Notes: generated by a model from the sequence alone, not told the origin. A stretch of 41,941 nt of DNA from Aquimarina sp. U1-2 (GCF_017897595.1 NZ_JAGKIK010000024.1:1-41941), one strand, 5' to 3'. Counted from the stretch's first letter, positions 1-7,769 are shown. Program-made: numbers and translations.

Positions 1-82
1 AACCTCAAACCTCAAACCTCAAACCTCAAACCTCAAACCTCAAACCTCAAACCTCAAACCTCAAACCTCAAACCTCAAACCT
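1..82. repeat. Heptamer tandem array (AACCTCA)n
   Basis: Eleven perfect head-to-tail copies of AACCTCA fill positions 1-77, followed by a partial unit, and the array probably continues to the left of the window. Read on the ilvE coding strand the unit is GGTTTGA. The array begins immediately at the ilvE stop codon, whose TAG at 83-81 overlaps the first unit. Seven is not a multiple of three, so the array puts a TGA into every forward frame within 21 bases. A related GGATTGA repeat lies at the 3' end of pabB at the other edge of the window. Confidence 0.97.
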
Positions 83-1148
83 ATATCTTATATCTCCATC
101 CAAAAGAGTCTTCGGCTTCATTATATTGAATATCCATGAGCGCTTTTTTAAAATAAGCCGCATATGGATGCTCTTGCTTCTCTACTTCATAGTGTTCTCC
201 TCTATAGCTAAAAGCTTTGATCGGACTTATCACTGCGGCCGTACCGGCTCCAAAAATTTCTTTTAAACTAGTGTTGGCATGAGCTTCTATGATTTCGCTT
301 ACCTTTATCGGGCGTACTTCTAGCGATATACCTTCCTTTTCAGCAAGTGTAATTAAACTTTTACGAGTTATACCGTCTAAGATACGATCGCTTACGGGAG
401 CCGTTAATAATGTATCGTTAATTCTAAAAAACACATTCATCGTTCCGGCTTCTTCAATATAGTCGTGAGTGTTCGCATCAGTCCAAATAACTTGTTGATA
501 TCCTTGTTCTTTAGCGAGCTTTGTAGGATAGAACTGTCCAGCATAATTTCCGGCTGCTTTAGCATAACCAAAACCTCCGCTGGCAGATCGGCTAAATTTT
601 TCAGCAATGAGTACACTTACATCTCCACTATAATACGATTGTGCAGGACAACATATGATCATAAATTTATACTCATCAGCCTCAGAGGCAGAAACGCTGG
701 CTTGTGTAGCAATTACAAATGGTCGTATGTATAAAGAATTACCATAACCCGGTTTGATCCAGTCATTATCTAATGTTAACAACATATGTAAGCCTTCAAA
801 AAAATAATTCTCAGGAAACTCAGGAATTGCCAAACGCTCTGCAGATCTGTTTATACGCTTAAAGTTTTCATCAGGTCTAAACAGAAAAGTATCACCGTTG
901 TCATCTTTATAAGCTTTCATCCCCTCAAAAACTGCTTGTCCATAATGAAAAACACGAGCAGATGGATCTAAAGTTAAAGGTCCATAAGGCTCAATTTTAG
1001 GAGTTTGCCATGCTCCATCGCGATAATCACATGTAAACATATGGTCGGTAAATATTTTTCCAAAATTGAGATTTTCAAAATCTACTTGCCCTATTTTTGA
1101 CTCGTTTACCTTAGTCACTTGTAATGTGTTGGAGATGGTACTTTTCAT
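81..1148 (-). CDS. ilvE: Branched-chain amino acid aminotransferase (BCAT type II)
   Basis: This is a fold-type IV PLP enzyme that transfers amino groups between glutamate and the branched-chain keto acids, the last step of leucine, isoleucine and valine synthesis and the first of their breakdown, in the cytoplasm. The 355 residues match the type II BCAT length. Seen in the sequence: EGMKAYK near residue 75, RPFVIATQ near 142, GGFGYAKAAGNYAG with the likely PLP-binding Lys197, EEAGTMNVFF, and GITRKSLITLA near the cofactor phosphate site. The gene is divergent from the DUF4920 operon and has its own TAnnTTTG box. Its stop codon abuts the heptamer array, so its last codons may be affected by changes in the array. 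Confidence 0.96.
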   Translation of the reverse strand: MKSTISNTLQVTKVNESKIGQVDFENLNFGKIFTDHMFTCDYRDGAWQTPKIEPYGPLTLDPSARVFHYGQAVFEGMKAYKDDNGDTFLFRPDENFKRINRSAERLAIPEFPENYFFEGLHMLLTLDNDWIKPGYGNSLYIRPFVIATQASVSASEADEYKFMIICCPAQSYYSGDVSVLIAEKFSRSASGGFGYAKAAGNYAGQFYPTKLAKEQGYQQVIWTDANTHDYIEEAGTMNVFFRINDTLLTAPVSDRILDGITRKSLITLAEKEGISLEVRPIKVSEIIEAHANTSLKEIFGAGTAAVISPIKAFSYRGEHYEVEKQEHPYAAYFKKALMDIQYNEAEDSFGWRYKI

Positions 1149-1236
1149 TGTGGTTCTACTATTTTGAAGGTTAGCAGGTCAACGACCTTTAGTATTTGTC
1201 CGAAAACTAAGACTAATCGACAGACAAACATCTGCA

Positions 1237-1244
1237 CAAAAATA
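1237..1244 (-). promoter_or_regulatory. Predicted -7 box for ilvE
   Basis: TATTTTTG on the minus strand fits the Bacteroidota -7 consensus TAnnTTTG and lies about 90 bases before the ilvE start. I saw no clear -33 TTG. Confidence 0.5.
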
Positions 1245-1279
1245 CCGTTTTCTTATAAAATAGGAATTTTTAAAATGCG

Positions 1280-1287
1280 TAATTTTG
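1280..1287 (+). promoter_or_regulatory. Predicted -7 box for DUF4920-mnmD cluster
   Basis: TAATTTTG matches TAnnTTTG, 27 bases before the ATG of the DUF4920 gene, giving a short leader. No clear -33 TTG was seen. It is back to back with the ilvE promoter. Confidence 0.55.
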
Positions 1288-1314
1288 CAGTAAAATCTCT
1301 ATAACTAAGAAATC

Positions 1315-1815
1315 ATGAAGAAATATATCCTTTTTTTACTAGTCACACTACTTATCTTAAGTTGTATGAATAATAAGGAAACAACCTTATCGACTAATGA
1401 CATTGCGGTCGAGAATTACCAATTGTTTGGCAAAAAAGTAGTTGCAGCTCAAATATATGATAACAGTAAGATCGCAAAAAAGTATGATCATCTTAGTGTA
1501 GGGGATACCATTACTATTGCATTCACAGGTAAAGTTAATGCAGTATGTAAGGTAAAAGGGTGTTGGATGAAAGTTGCCCTTGATCAAGATACCGAAACAA
1601 TGGTGAAATTTAAAGATTATGGTTTTTTTGTGCCAAAAGATATCGAAAATGATACGATTATAGCTCAGGGGAAGGCATTTGTTACTGAAATGTCTGTTGA
1701 AGACCAGCGTCATTTTGCAAGTGACGCAGGAAAAACAGCGGAAGAGATCGCAGCTATTACTAAACCCAAAAAGACATTTTCTTTCATTGCTGATGGTGTT
1801 TTGCTGAAGAAGTAA
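1315..1815 (+). CDS. DUF4920 domain lipoprotein
   Basis: This 166-residue protein starts with a lipoprotein signal peptide: a charged MKKY, a hydrophobic stretch and the lipobox LILSC near residue 17. It is therefore probably anchored in the envelope. The mature part carries the DUF4920 signature CKVKGCWMKV around residues 78-87, two closely spaced cysteines in a small beta-rich domain. The function of DUF4920 is not established; the cysteine pair could bind metal or take part in redox chemistry, which is inference. Its TAA stop overlaps the mnmD ATG by one base, which implies translational coupling. Confidence 0.88.
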   Translation: MKKYILFLLVTLLILSCMNNKETTLSTNDIAVENYQLFGKKVVAAQIYDNSKIAKKYDHLSVGDTITIAFTGKVNAVCKVKGCWMKVALDQDTETMVKFKDYGFFVPKDIENDTIIAQGKAFVTEMSVEDQRHFASDAGKTAEEIAAITKPKKTFSFIADGVLLKK

Positions 1816-2528
1816 TGAATAAGGAAGTAAAACGAGAAATTATAAAAACGGGAGATGGTTCGACTACGATTCATCTGCATGGTCTAAATGAACAATATCA
1901 TTCTAAACATGGAGCAATTAACGAAGCTAAACATGTTTTTATAGCGGCAGGTTTGCATCATGTATTGAATTTAAATACGATCAAAACTTTACATCTTTTA
2001 GAAATTGGTTTTGGTACCGGATTAAATACATTTCTTACATTTCTGGAAGCTAAAGAGCTTGGTATAGAAATTAATTACGTAGGTATAGAAGGGTATCCCG
2101 TATCTTTTGAAGAAGTACAGTCGATGAACTACCCAGGGCAACTCAATGTTCCTGACCAAAAGGCTGTATTTGATTTTTTGCATCAAACTACCTGGAATAA
2201 GTCAAAAAAAATTACATCTCATTTCTCGCTTACAAAAAGAAAACAATTTTTTAGAGATATTCGAGATACAAACGAATATCATCTTATCTACTTTGATGCT
2301 TTTGGTGCAAGAGTTCAACCCGAACTTTGGACAGTTGAAATTTTTAAAAAAATGTATAATGCTCTTCGAGATACAGGTGTTTTAGTAACATATTCGGCAA
2401 AGGGGAGTGTTAGGCGGGCGATGCAAGAGGTAGGATTTGACGTAGAACGATTACCGGGCCCCCCTAGTAAAAGGGAAATGTTACGGGCAACCAAAAAAAT
2501 CGCGAATAAACGATTGTTAAACCTATAA
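1815..2528 (+). CDS. mnmD: MnmD: tRNA wobble-uridine (mnm5s2U) methyltransferase
   Basis: This is a SAM-dependent methyltransferase of the MnmC N-terminal (DUF752) family. It converts nm5(s2)U to mnm5(s2)U at the wobble position of certain tRNAs. At 237 residues it is the stand-alone methyltransferase half; the FAD oxidase domain of fused MnmC is absent, as known for MnmD. Visible motifs: the SAM-binding LLEIGFGTGLNTFL near residues 62-75, YFDAFGARVQPELW near 155-168, VTYSAKGSVRRAM near 193-205, and the C-terminal LPGPPSKREMLRA substrate motif. The usual FDAFAP reads FDAFGA here. It overlaps the upstream lipoprotein gene by one base. Confidence 0.93.
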   Translation: MNKEVKREIIKTGDGSTTIHLHGLNEQYHSKHGAINEAKHVFIAAGLHHVLNLNTIKTLHLLEIGFGTGLNTFLTFLEAKELGIEINYVGIEGYPVSFEEVQSMNYPGQLNVPDQKAVFDFLHQTTWNKSKKITSHFSLTKRKQFFRDIRDTNEYHLIYFDAFGARVQPELWTVEIFKKMYNALRDTGVLVTYSAKGSVRRAMQEVGFDVERLPGPPSKREMLRATKKIANKRLLNL

Positions 2529-2583
2529 TAAAGAAATAGGTTTTGTTAAAAGGTGATAGTACATTTCCTTAAAAATAAAGGGA

Positions 2584-3495
2584 ATGAAGATTTTAATTAC
2601 CGGAGCCACAGGTATGATTGGGCAGGAAATTGTTACGCTATGCCACCAATCTAATATTGACGTACATTATCTCACTACGAGTAAAAGCAAACTTGAAAAG
2701 ACTGCGAATTATAAAGGGTTTTTCTGGGATCCTGAAAATAACCAAATTGATGTTGAATGTTTTGACGGGGTTGAAGTTATTATCAATTTAGTAGGAGCAA
2801 CAATTGCCAAACGTTGGACCTCTTCATATAAACAAGAAATTATTAATAGTAGAGTAGAGACCGCTAACTTGATTTTAGCTTCACTTAAAGATATCGACCA
2901 TCATGTTCGTCATATCGTATCTGCCAGTGCTATCGGTATTTATCCAAGTTCGTTTCAAAAATATTATAGAGAGGATTCTCCAGAAGAAGATACCGGTTTT
3001 CTTGGTAAAGTTGTCAAAAAGTGGGAAGATGCAGTGTTAGCATTTCAAAATATAGGAGTACAAGTAAGTTTGCTTCGAATTGGTCTGGTATTGTCTAATG
3101 ATGGAGGTGCTTTTCCTAAAATTGCCCAACCCATTCGATACGGTCTTGGGGCAGTGTTTGGTAATGGGAATCAATGGCAGAGCTGGATTCATATCGCTGA
3201 TCTTGCCAGAATGTTCATGTTTATTGTAAGAGAAGAGCTATCAGGTATTTACAATGCAGTTGCGCCAAATCCGGTATCTAATGAAAAACTTACTCATACT
3301 ATTGCCAATACCATGAATAAAAAAATTATACTTCCTGGAATACCAAAATTTGTAATGCAGTTAGTTTTAGGAGAAATGCATGTGCTTCTTTATGCCAGTC
3401 AGCGCGTAAGTAGTACTAAGATTTCGAATGAAGATTTCAACTTCAAATATGAAAATGTAACACCTGCCGTTAAAGATCTTATTAATGGAAACTAG
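2584..3495 (+). CDS. TIGR01777 / SDR39U1-type epimerase
   Basis: This 303-residue protein belongs to the atypical short-chain dehydrogenases (SDR39U1, YfcH/SulA-like). It opens with the NADP-binding glycine motif ITGATGMIG at residues 5-13. WDPENNQID near residue 46, YYREDSPEEDTGFLGKVV with WEDA near 130-150 and the late NAVAPNPVSN near 225 are typical of the family. The C-terminal segment corresponds to the DUF1731 region. Substrate and pathway are not known. It follows mnmD by 55 bases on the same strand and may share its transcript. Confidence 0.9.
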   Translation: MKILITGATGMIGQEIVTLCHQSNIDVHYLTTSKSKLEKTANYKGFFWDPENNQIDVECFDGVEVIINLVGATIAKRWTSSYKQEIINSRVETANLILASLKDIDHHVRHIVSASAIGIYPSSFQKYYREDSPEEDTGFLGKVVKKWEDAVLAFQNIGVQVSLLRIGLVLSNDGGAFPKIAQPIRYGLGAVFGNGNQWQSWIHIADLARMFMFIVREELSGIYNAVAPNPVSNEKLTHTIANTMNKKIILPGIPKFVMQLVLGEMHVLLYASQRVSSTKISNEDFNFKYENVTPAVKDLINGN

Positions 3496-3584
3496 AGGTT
3501 AATATGAATGGAGGTCAGTGTCTAAAAACTGATCGCCTATAGTTTAAATTTCACAGATAATTACCTCCTGACCGAAAAAAGAAA

Positions 3585-3669
3585 AAACCGTCTAAAAAGT
3601 TGACATTTCTTCCAGTCCAGAAGTCAAAATACTTCGTTATGGTGTTCTTCAATGTTTTTTAGACAGTTT
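3585..3669. repeat. Inverted repeat between convergent genes
   Basis: AAACCGTCTAAAAA at 3585-3598 is matched by TTTTTAGACAGTTT at 3656-3669, 13 of 14 bases in inverted orientation. GTCTAAAAA also occurs near 3519. The element lies in the 200-base gap between the convergent epimerase and YceI genes. It could be a shared terminator structure or the remains of a small mobile element. Confidence 0.6.
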
Positions 3670-3696
3670 CTGATCTAGTTGAAAGTTATAAGTAAA

Positions 3697-4368
3697 CTAT
3701 GCTTTGTTCGCCTTAACACTTATTTTCAATTCGATATCGTCATTGATAAACTTATCACCAAGATTTTCAAATACCGATTTCGAGCCATAGTTTACACCCC
3801 ATTCTGTGCGATTGATTGTAAATACTTCTGTATCTAATGTCATAGTATCACCATTAATTGATGTAGTTGCGGGAAAAGAAATATTCTTTTTTGTGTCCTT
3901 AATAGTAAGATTTCCTTCTAGATAGGTTTTTCCTTCTTTTTCATTGATTCCGGTAATTTCAAAAGAAGCCGTAGGATGCTTGGCCACATTAAAGAAATGA
4001 TCCTCTTTTCCTTCACCTTCACCTTTCAAATGCCCTTCCAATGATGCCTTTTCATCACCTTCCAAATCAGTTACTGTAATAGAGTTCATGTCGATAGTAA
4101 ATGATCCACTTTCTATATTTTCACCTTGTACTTTTACAGTACCGTCAGCCAGATTAAGTGTCCCTGTATGTTTTTCGGTAGGCTTTAAACCCGCCCATTC
4201 AATCGTACTAGCCGTAGGATCTATTTTGTAAGTAACTGCAGTTGCCGGAGCTTCGATCACCTCTTCCGCAGTTGTTGCTTCTGTTTGATTTTGTTTTTCT
4301 CCTTTACATGCTATCATAGTTACAGAAATAGAAACGATAGATAGCGTAGTTAATAAATTTATTCTCAT
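3697..4368 (-). CDS. YceI-family lipid-binding lipoprotein
   Basis: YceI proteins have a lipocalin-like barrel that binds polyisoprenoid or other lipids in the periplasm. This copy has a signal peptide ending in the lipobox MIAC, followed by a low-complexity Glu/Thr/Ala linker, so it is probably a lipoprotein. The domain starts at TYKIDPTASTIEWAG and ends in the typical IELKISVKA strand. The frame extends upstream to a TTG at 4395, but the ATG at 4368 is preferred. The signal peptide starts there, and a TAATTTTG -7 box at 4400-4393 would place transcription start downstream of the TTG. The result is 223 residues. Confidence 0.92.
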   Translation of the reverse strand: MRINLLTTLSIVSISVTMIACKGEKQNQTEATTAEEVIEAPATAVTYKIDPTASTIEWAGLKPTEKHTGTLNLADGTVKVQGENIESGSFTIDMNSITVTDLEGDEKASLEGHLKGEGEGKEDHFFNVAKHPTASFEITGINEKEGKTYLEGNLTIKDTKKNISFPATTSINGDTMTLDTEVFTINRTEWGVNYGSKSVFENLGDKFINDDIELKISVKANKA

Positions 4369-4392
4369 GAGTATTAGTTTATGATTAGATAT

Positions 4393-4400
4393 CAAAATTA
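4393..4400 (-). promoter_or_regulatory. Predicted -7 box for the YceI gene
   Basis: TAATTTTG on the minus strand matches TAnnTTTG, 24 bases before the chosen ATG. It decides the start site by excluding the upstream TTG. Confidence 0.5.
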
Positions 4401-4446
4401 TTTTTTTAAAAAAGGTATACTCTTAAATTTTTACTAAAATATCCCA

Positions 4447-4486
4447 ATGACATTATGACATTAATTGAAAAATGGCAGTACTTTTG
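4447..4486 (+). promoter_or_regulatory. Predicted promoter region of grpE-dnaJ
   Basis: TACTTTTG at 4479-4486 fits the -7 consensus, 38 bases before the grpE ATG. Just upstream is the direct repeat TGACATTATGACA (4447-4459), which could be a heat-shock or other operator; that role is inference. Confidence 0.45.
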
Positions 4487-4524
4487 TTATTTCAAATTGA
4501 AAACTTATAAAAGGTACGTGTTAC

Positions 4525-5067
4525 ATGAGTAAGAAAAATAAAAATACTGACGATGTAAAAGATCAGGTAGATGAAGTACTTGATACTCCTGTCGAAGATA
4601 CAGAGAAAGAAGAAATAGATGCTGAAGCACAGCTGAAAGAAGAACTCGGAAAAGAAAAAGATAAATTCTTAAGACTTTTTGCTGAATTTGAAAATTATAA
4701 AAAACGAACTTCTAAAGAACGTTTAGAACTATTCAAGACGGCTAGTCAAGATGTAATCCAGGCGATGCTTCCTGTTCTAGATGATTTTGATCGTGCCTTA
4801 AAAGAAATAGAAAAATCTGAAGATAAAGATCTTATCAAAGGAGTTGAATTAATTCATAATAAGTTGAAAGAAACTCTGAAAAGTAAAGGTCTTGCCGAAG
4901 TTGATGTTGATGCAGGGGACACGTTCAATGCAGATGATCATGAGGCTATAACACAAATTCCTGCACCTAGCGAAGAGCTAAAAGGGAAAATTGTAGATGT
5001 AATAGAGAAAGGTTATAAACTAGGAGATAAAGTGATTAGATTTCCTAAAGTAGTAACCGGACAATAA
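4525..5067 (+). CDS. grpE: GrpE nucleotide exchange factor
   Basis: GrpE releases ADP from DnaK and so resets the Hsp70 folding cycle. The 180 residues start with an acidic, disordered region (about 1-35). A long coiled coil follows, containing the family core FLRLFAEFENYKKRTSKER around residues 48-66. The C-terminal beta domain ends with GYKLGDKVIRFPKVVTGQ, close to the GrpE signature. dnaJ starts 6 bases after the stop, so the two are one operon. No dnaK is present in the window. Confidence 0.96.
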   Translation: MSKKNKNTDDVKDQVDEVLDTPVEDTEKEEIDAEAQLKEELGKEKDKFLRLFAEFENYKKRTSKERLELFKTASQDVIQAMLPVLDDFDRALKEIEKSEDKDLIKGVELIHNKLKETLKSKGLAEVDVDAGDTFNADDHEAITQIPAPSEELKGKIVDVIEKGYKLGDKVIRFPKVVTGQ

Positions 5068-5073
5068 TTAGAT

Positions 5074-6183
5074 ATGAAGGAAGATTTTTACGACATTTTA
5101 GGAGTAAGTAAGGGTGCTAGCGAAGCTGAAATCAAAAAAGCATACCGAAAAAAAGCAATCGAATACCATCCGGATAAAAACCCTGGAGATAAAACAGCCG
5201 AAGAAAAATTTAAGAAAGCAGCTGAAGCTTACGAAGTTTTAAGCGATCCTGATAAAAAAGCACGTTACGATCAATTTGGTCATCAGGCTTTTGAGGGCGG
5301 CGGCTTTGGCGGCGGCGGCGGTATGAATATGGAGGATATATTCAGCCAATTTGGAGATATCTTCGGAGGTGGTTTTGGGGGTTTTAGCGGCTTTGGCGGT
5401 GGTGGCAGACAGCGACGCGCTAAAGGAGGCAATCTTCGAATTCGTGTGAAACTTACCTTAGAAGAAATAGCCAATGGTGTCGAGAAAAAAATCAAAGTCA
5501 AAAGAAAAATTCAGGCACCGGGTACTACCTATAAAACATGTAGTACCTGTAACGGTACCGGGCAAGTAACCCGTATTACCAATACTATTCTTGGTAGAAT
5601 GCAAACGGCAACTACATGTACTACTTGTGGGGGATCAGGTCAATCTATCGATCATAGACCATCTGACGCCGATGCACAAGGATTGAAAGTTACCGAAGAA
5701 ACCGTAAGTATTAAAATTCCAGCCGGAGTAGAAGACGGTATGCAACTTAAAGTTGCAGGAAAAGGTAATGAAGCACCAGGAGGAGGCGTGGCAGGAGACC
5801 TTTTAGTAGCTATAGAAGAGCAAGAGCATATAGAGCTACAAAGAGAAGGTAATAATTTACATTATGATCTGTATATCAGCTTTTCTGAAGCTGCATTAGG
5901 GGCATCACGAGAAATTGATACAGTATCAGGCAAAGTTCGTATCAAAATCGAAGAGGGTGTACAAAGCGGTAAGATCTTGAGACTAAGAGGTAAAGGTATA
6001 CCAAGTCTTAACGGATATGGCAAAGGAGACCTTCTGGTTCATGTAAATGTATGGACTCCTAAAACCTTAAGTAAAGAACAACGCGAGTTTTTTGAAAAAA
6101 TGGCAAAAGACGATCATTTTAGACCCAGCCCCGATAGTGGTGACAAGTCATTTTTTGAGAAGGTAAAAGATATGTTCTCCTAA
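5074..6183 (+). CDS. dnaJ: DnaJ (Hsp40) with reduced zinc centre
   Basis: This is the co-chaperone that delivers substrates to DnaK and stimulates its ATPase. The J domain covers residues 1-70 with the HPD motif at 32-34, followed by a Gly/Phe-rich region to about 117. The cysteine-rich domain carries only two CxxCxGxG motifs, CSTCNGTG and CTTCGGSG. Type I DnaJ normally has four. From position and spacing the retained pair corresponds to motifs 2 and 3 (zinc centre II), and motifs 1 and 4 (centre I) are missing. The two C-terminal beta domains (for example VSIKIPAGVEDGMQLKV) are complete. I believe this shortened form is common in flavobacteria. Confidence 0.95.
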   Translation: MKEDFYDILGVSKGASEAEIKKAYRKKAIEYHPDKNPGDKTAEEKFKKAAEAYEVLSDPDKKARYDQFGHQAFEGGGFGGGGGMNMEDIFSQFGDIFGGGFGGFSGFGGGGRQRRAKGGNLRIRVKLTLEEIANGVEKKIKVKRKIQAPGTTYKTCSTCNGTGQVTRITNTILGRMQTATTCTTCGGSGQSIDHRPSDADAQGLKVTEETVSIKIPAGVEDGMQLKVAGKGNEAPGGGVAGDLLVAIEEQEHIELQREGNNLHYDLYISFSEAALGASREIDTVSGKVRIKIEEGVQSGKILRLRGKGIPSLNGYGKGDLLVHVNVWTPKTLSKEQREFFEKMAKDDHFRPSPDSGDKSFFEKVKDMFS

Positions 6184-6248
6184 CTCAATGAATAGAAATC
6201 GATCTTAGGAATACTGAGTTTTATTCATGTCTGATTAGGAAAAATTCG

Positions 6249-6349
6249 TATATTTGGAACATCACTATGCTTATAGTGATAATTTTTCTTTTTCATAGCA
6301 ATTTTTTTCCCATCCTTAATACTTGTATTTAGGGTGGGTTTTGTTTTTT
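6249..6349 (+). ncRNA. Candidate small RNA (promoter, 5' hairpin, terminator)
   Basis: TATATTTG at 6249-6256 matches the -7 consensus. A perfect 8-bp stem with a 4-base loop follows at 6261-6280, then a GC-richer hairpin at 6309-6338 running into a T-rich tail (6339-6349). A transcript from about 6262 to 6348 would be roughly 87 nt. It also holds a 21-codon hydrophobic reading frame (6267-6332) starting inside the first hairpin. It could instead be the 3' end of the grpE-dnaJ transcript. No Rfam family is recognised. Confidence 0.35.
6309..6349 (+). terminator. Rho-independent terminator
   Basis: CCCATCCTTAAT pairs with ATTTAGGGTGGG across a 6-base loop, with one mismatch and one wobble, followed by TTTTGTTTTTT. 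It ends either the grpE-dnaJ operon or the candidate small RNA. Confidence 0.75.
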
Positions 6350-6416
6350 AAGAGAATTTGATGAATTAAGTGTTGTATACCGAACTTATCTAGATTTTTT
6401 CGCTTATATCAATGCT

Positions 6417-6579
6417 ACTTTAAAATTACTCAAATAGAAAGCAGTCATTTTTTGTTTAGACAAAAAAGAAAACTCAATCATAGCCGTAGCTACGGTTGCT
6501 TTTTATGTTGACCTATAAACGGAAAAGGACAATCCTGCTATCCGCTAGGTAGGCAGGTTTTGATGAGTAATTTTAAAGT
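6417..6579. repeat. MITE-like element with 16-bp inverted ends
   Basis: ACTTTAAAATTACTCA at 6417-6432 is perfectly inverted at 6564-6579, bounding a 163-bp non-coding segment. The inside holds the 12-bp perfect palindrome CCGTAGCTACGG at 6484-6495. No obvious target-site duplication was seen. A non-autonomous mobile or REP-like element is the best guess. Confidence 0.6.
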
Positions 6580-6839
6580 GGAAGTGGTATTACATCAAAA
6601 AAGTTTAAACCAGTTCTAGTATAAGTTTTTTAGTTTTCGTATTATTCAGAATTGAAAATGAACGCGTATATACTTTTTATTTTTCAATAGATCGATGTAT
6701 GTGAAAAAACCATAACACCAATGTGGTAAGAAAAATAAGAGGCTATCAATAAATTTCAGCTTTACAGTAAGTAAGCAGATTTTAGAAAATAGAAAGAGTC
6801 AAATGGTGTTCAATAATTAAAAACTTATGTATTTTATTT

Positions 6840-7769
6840 ATGTCTAATCTTTTAGAGGTGAGACAAGTCTCAAAGCGGTTTGGTGCCTTCACTGCATTGC
6901 AAAATGTCTCGATCGAAGTGCCAAAAGGTAGTATCTTCGGCTTACTTGGCCCCAATGGTGCGGGTAAAACGACCCTGATTCGCATCATTAATCAAATTAC
7001 ACAACCAGATGAAGGAACCGTATGGCTGGATCATCAACCATTACATCAGGAGCACATAAAAGACATTGGATATTTACCTGAAGAAAGAGGATTGTATAAA
7101 TCTATGAAAGTTGGCGAACAGGCATTATATCTTGCCCAACTGAAGGGTCTTAGTAAGAAGGATGCTAAAGAACGCTTGATGTACTGGTTCGAGAAATTTG
7201 AAATCACTAGTTGGTGGAACAAAAAAATACAAGAACTTTCTAAAGGGATGGCTCAAAAAGTGCAGTTTATCGTCACGGTACTGCATCGACCAAAACTTTT
7301 AATTTTTGACGAACCTTTTAGTGGCTTTGATCCTATTAATGCCAATGTAATTAAAGATGAAATCTTACAATTAAGGGCTGAAGGGGCTACCGTTATCTTT
7401 TCTACACACCGTATGGAAAGTGTCGAAGAATTATGTGATCATATTGCATTGATCAACAAATCGAAAAAAATTTTAGATGGTAAAGTATCTGATATTAAAA
7501 AAGAATTTAGATCAAATACCTTTGAGATCGGACTTCTAGCCGAGCATCCCAGTGAGTTATTAACAAACTTAAAACAAAGATATAGCGTTGCTCCGGCAGA
7601 TTTCAAAACAATCGACGACCAATTTAAATTAAAAATAACATTGGATCCAAAAACTTCTTCTAATCAACTCCTTACATCTCTTTCAGAAAAAGCACAAATA
7701 CTAAGATTTAATGAGGTGATTCCAAGTATTAACGAGATATTCATTAAAACCATTACTGCTAATGAGTAA
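6840..7769 (+). CDS. ABC transporter ATPase (NatA-like)
   Basis: This ATP-binding subunit pairs with the adjacent ABC-2 permease. All motifs are present: Walker A GPNGAGKTT near residue 38, the Q-loop region, the signature LSKGMAQKVQF near 135, Walker B LLIFDEPFSGFDP near 155 and the H-loop in STHRMES near 188. A roughly 90-residue C-terminal extension follows, as in NatA-type subunits of drug, sodium or lipid exporters. The substrate cannot be told. Its end overlaps the permease gene by 8 bases. Confidence 0.93.
   Translation: MSNLLEVRQVSKRFGAFTALQNVSIEVPKGSIFGLLGPNGAGKTTLIRIINQITQPDEGTVWLDHQPLHQEHIKDIGYLPEERGLYKSMKVGEQALYLAQLKGLSKKDAKERLMYWFEKFEITSWWNKKIQELSKGMAQKVQFIVTVLHRPKLLIFDEPFSGFDPINANVIKDEILQLRAEGATVIFSTHRMESVEELCDHIALINKSKKILDGKVSDIKKEFRSNTFEIGLLAEHPSELLTNLKQRYSVAPADFKTIDDQFKLKITLDPKTSSNQLLTSLSEKAQILRFNEVIPSINEIFIKTITANE

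Larger units (their letters stand above)
6184..6839. other. 656-base gene-free stretch
   Basis: No credible conserved gene was seen. The stretch holds a promoter-hairpin-terminator module at 6249-6349, an inverted-repeat element at 6417-6579 and an 18-mer (6599-6616) shared with position 18919-18936. The last 200 bases before the ABC transporter show no recognisable feature. Confidence 0.7.

Noticed and set aside
1..82. CRISPR array or telomere-like repeat
   Set aside because: There are no spacers between units, and the unit is 7 bases. A telomere is excluded because genes are expected on both sides of a circular chromosome and the array abuts a gene end; it is a simple tandem repeat.
465..734. 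Plus-strand open frame opposite ilvE
   Set aside because: It lies entirely within the well-supported ilvE gene on the other strand and shows no protein-family features.
5283..5501. Proline-rich minus-strand frame inside dnaJ
   Set aside because: The proline runs are the reverse reading of the Gly/Phe-rich codons of DnaJ; it is a shadow frame.
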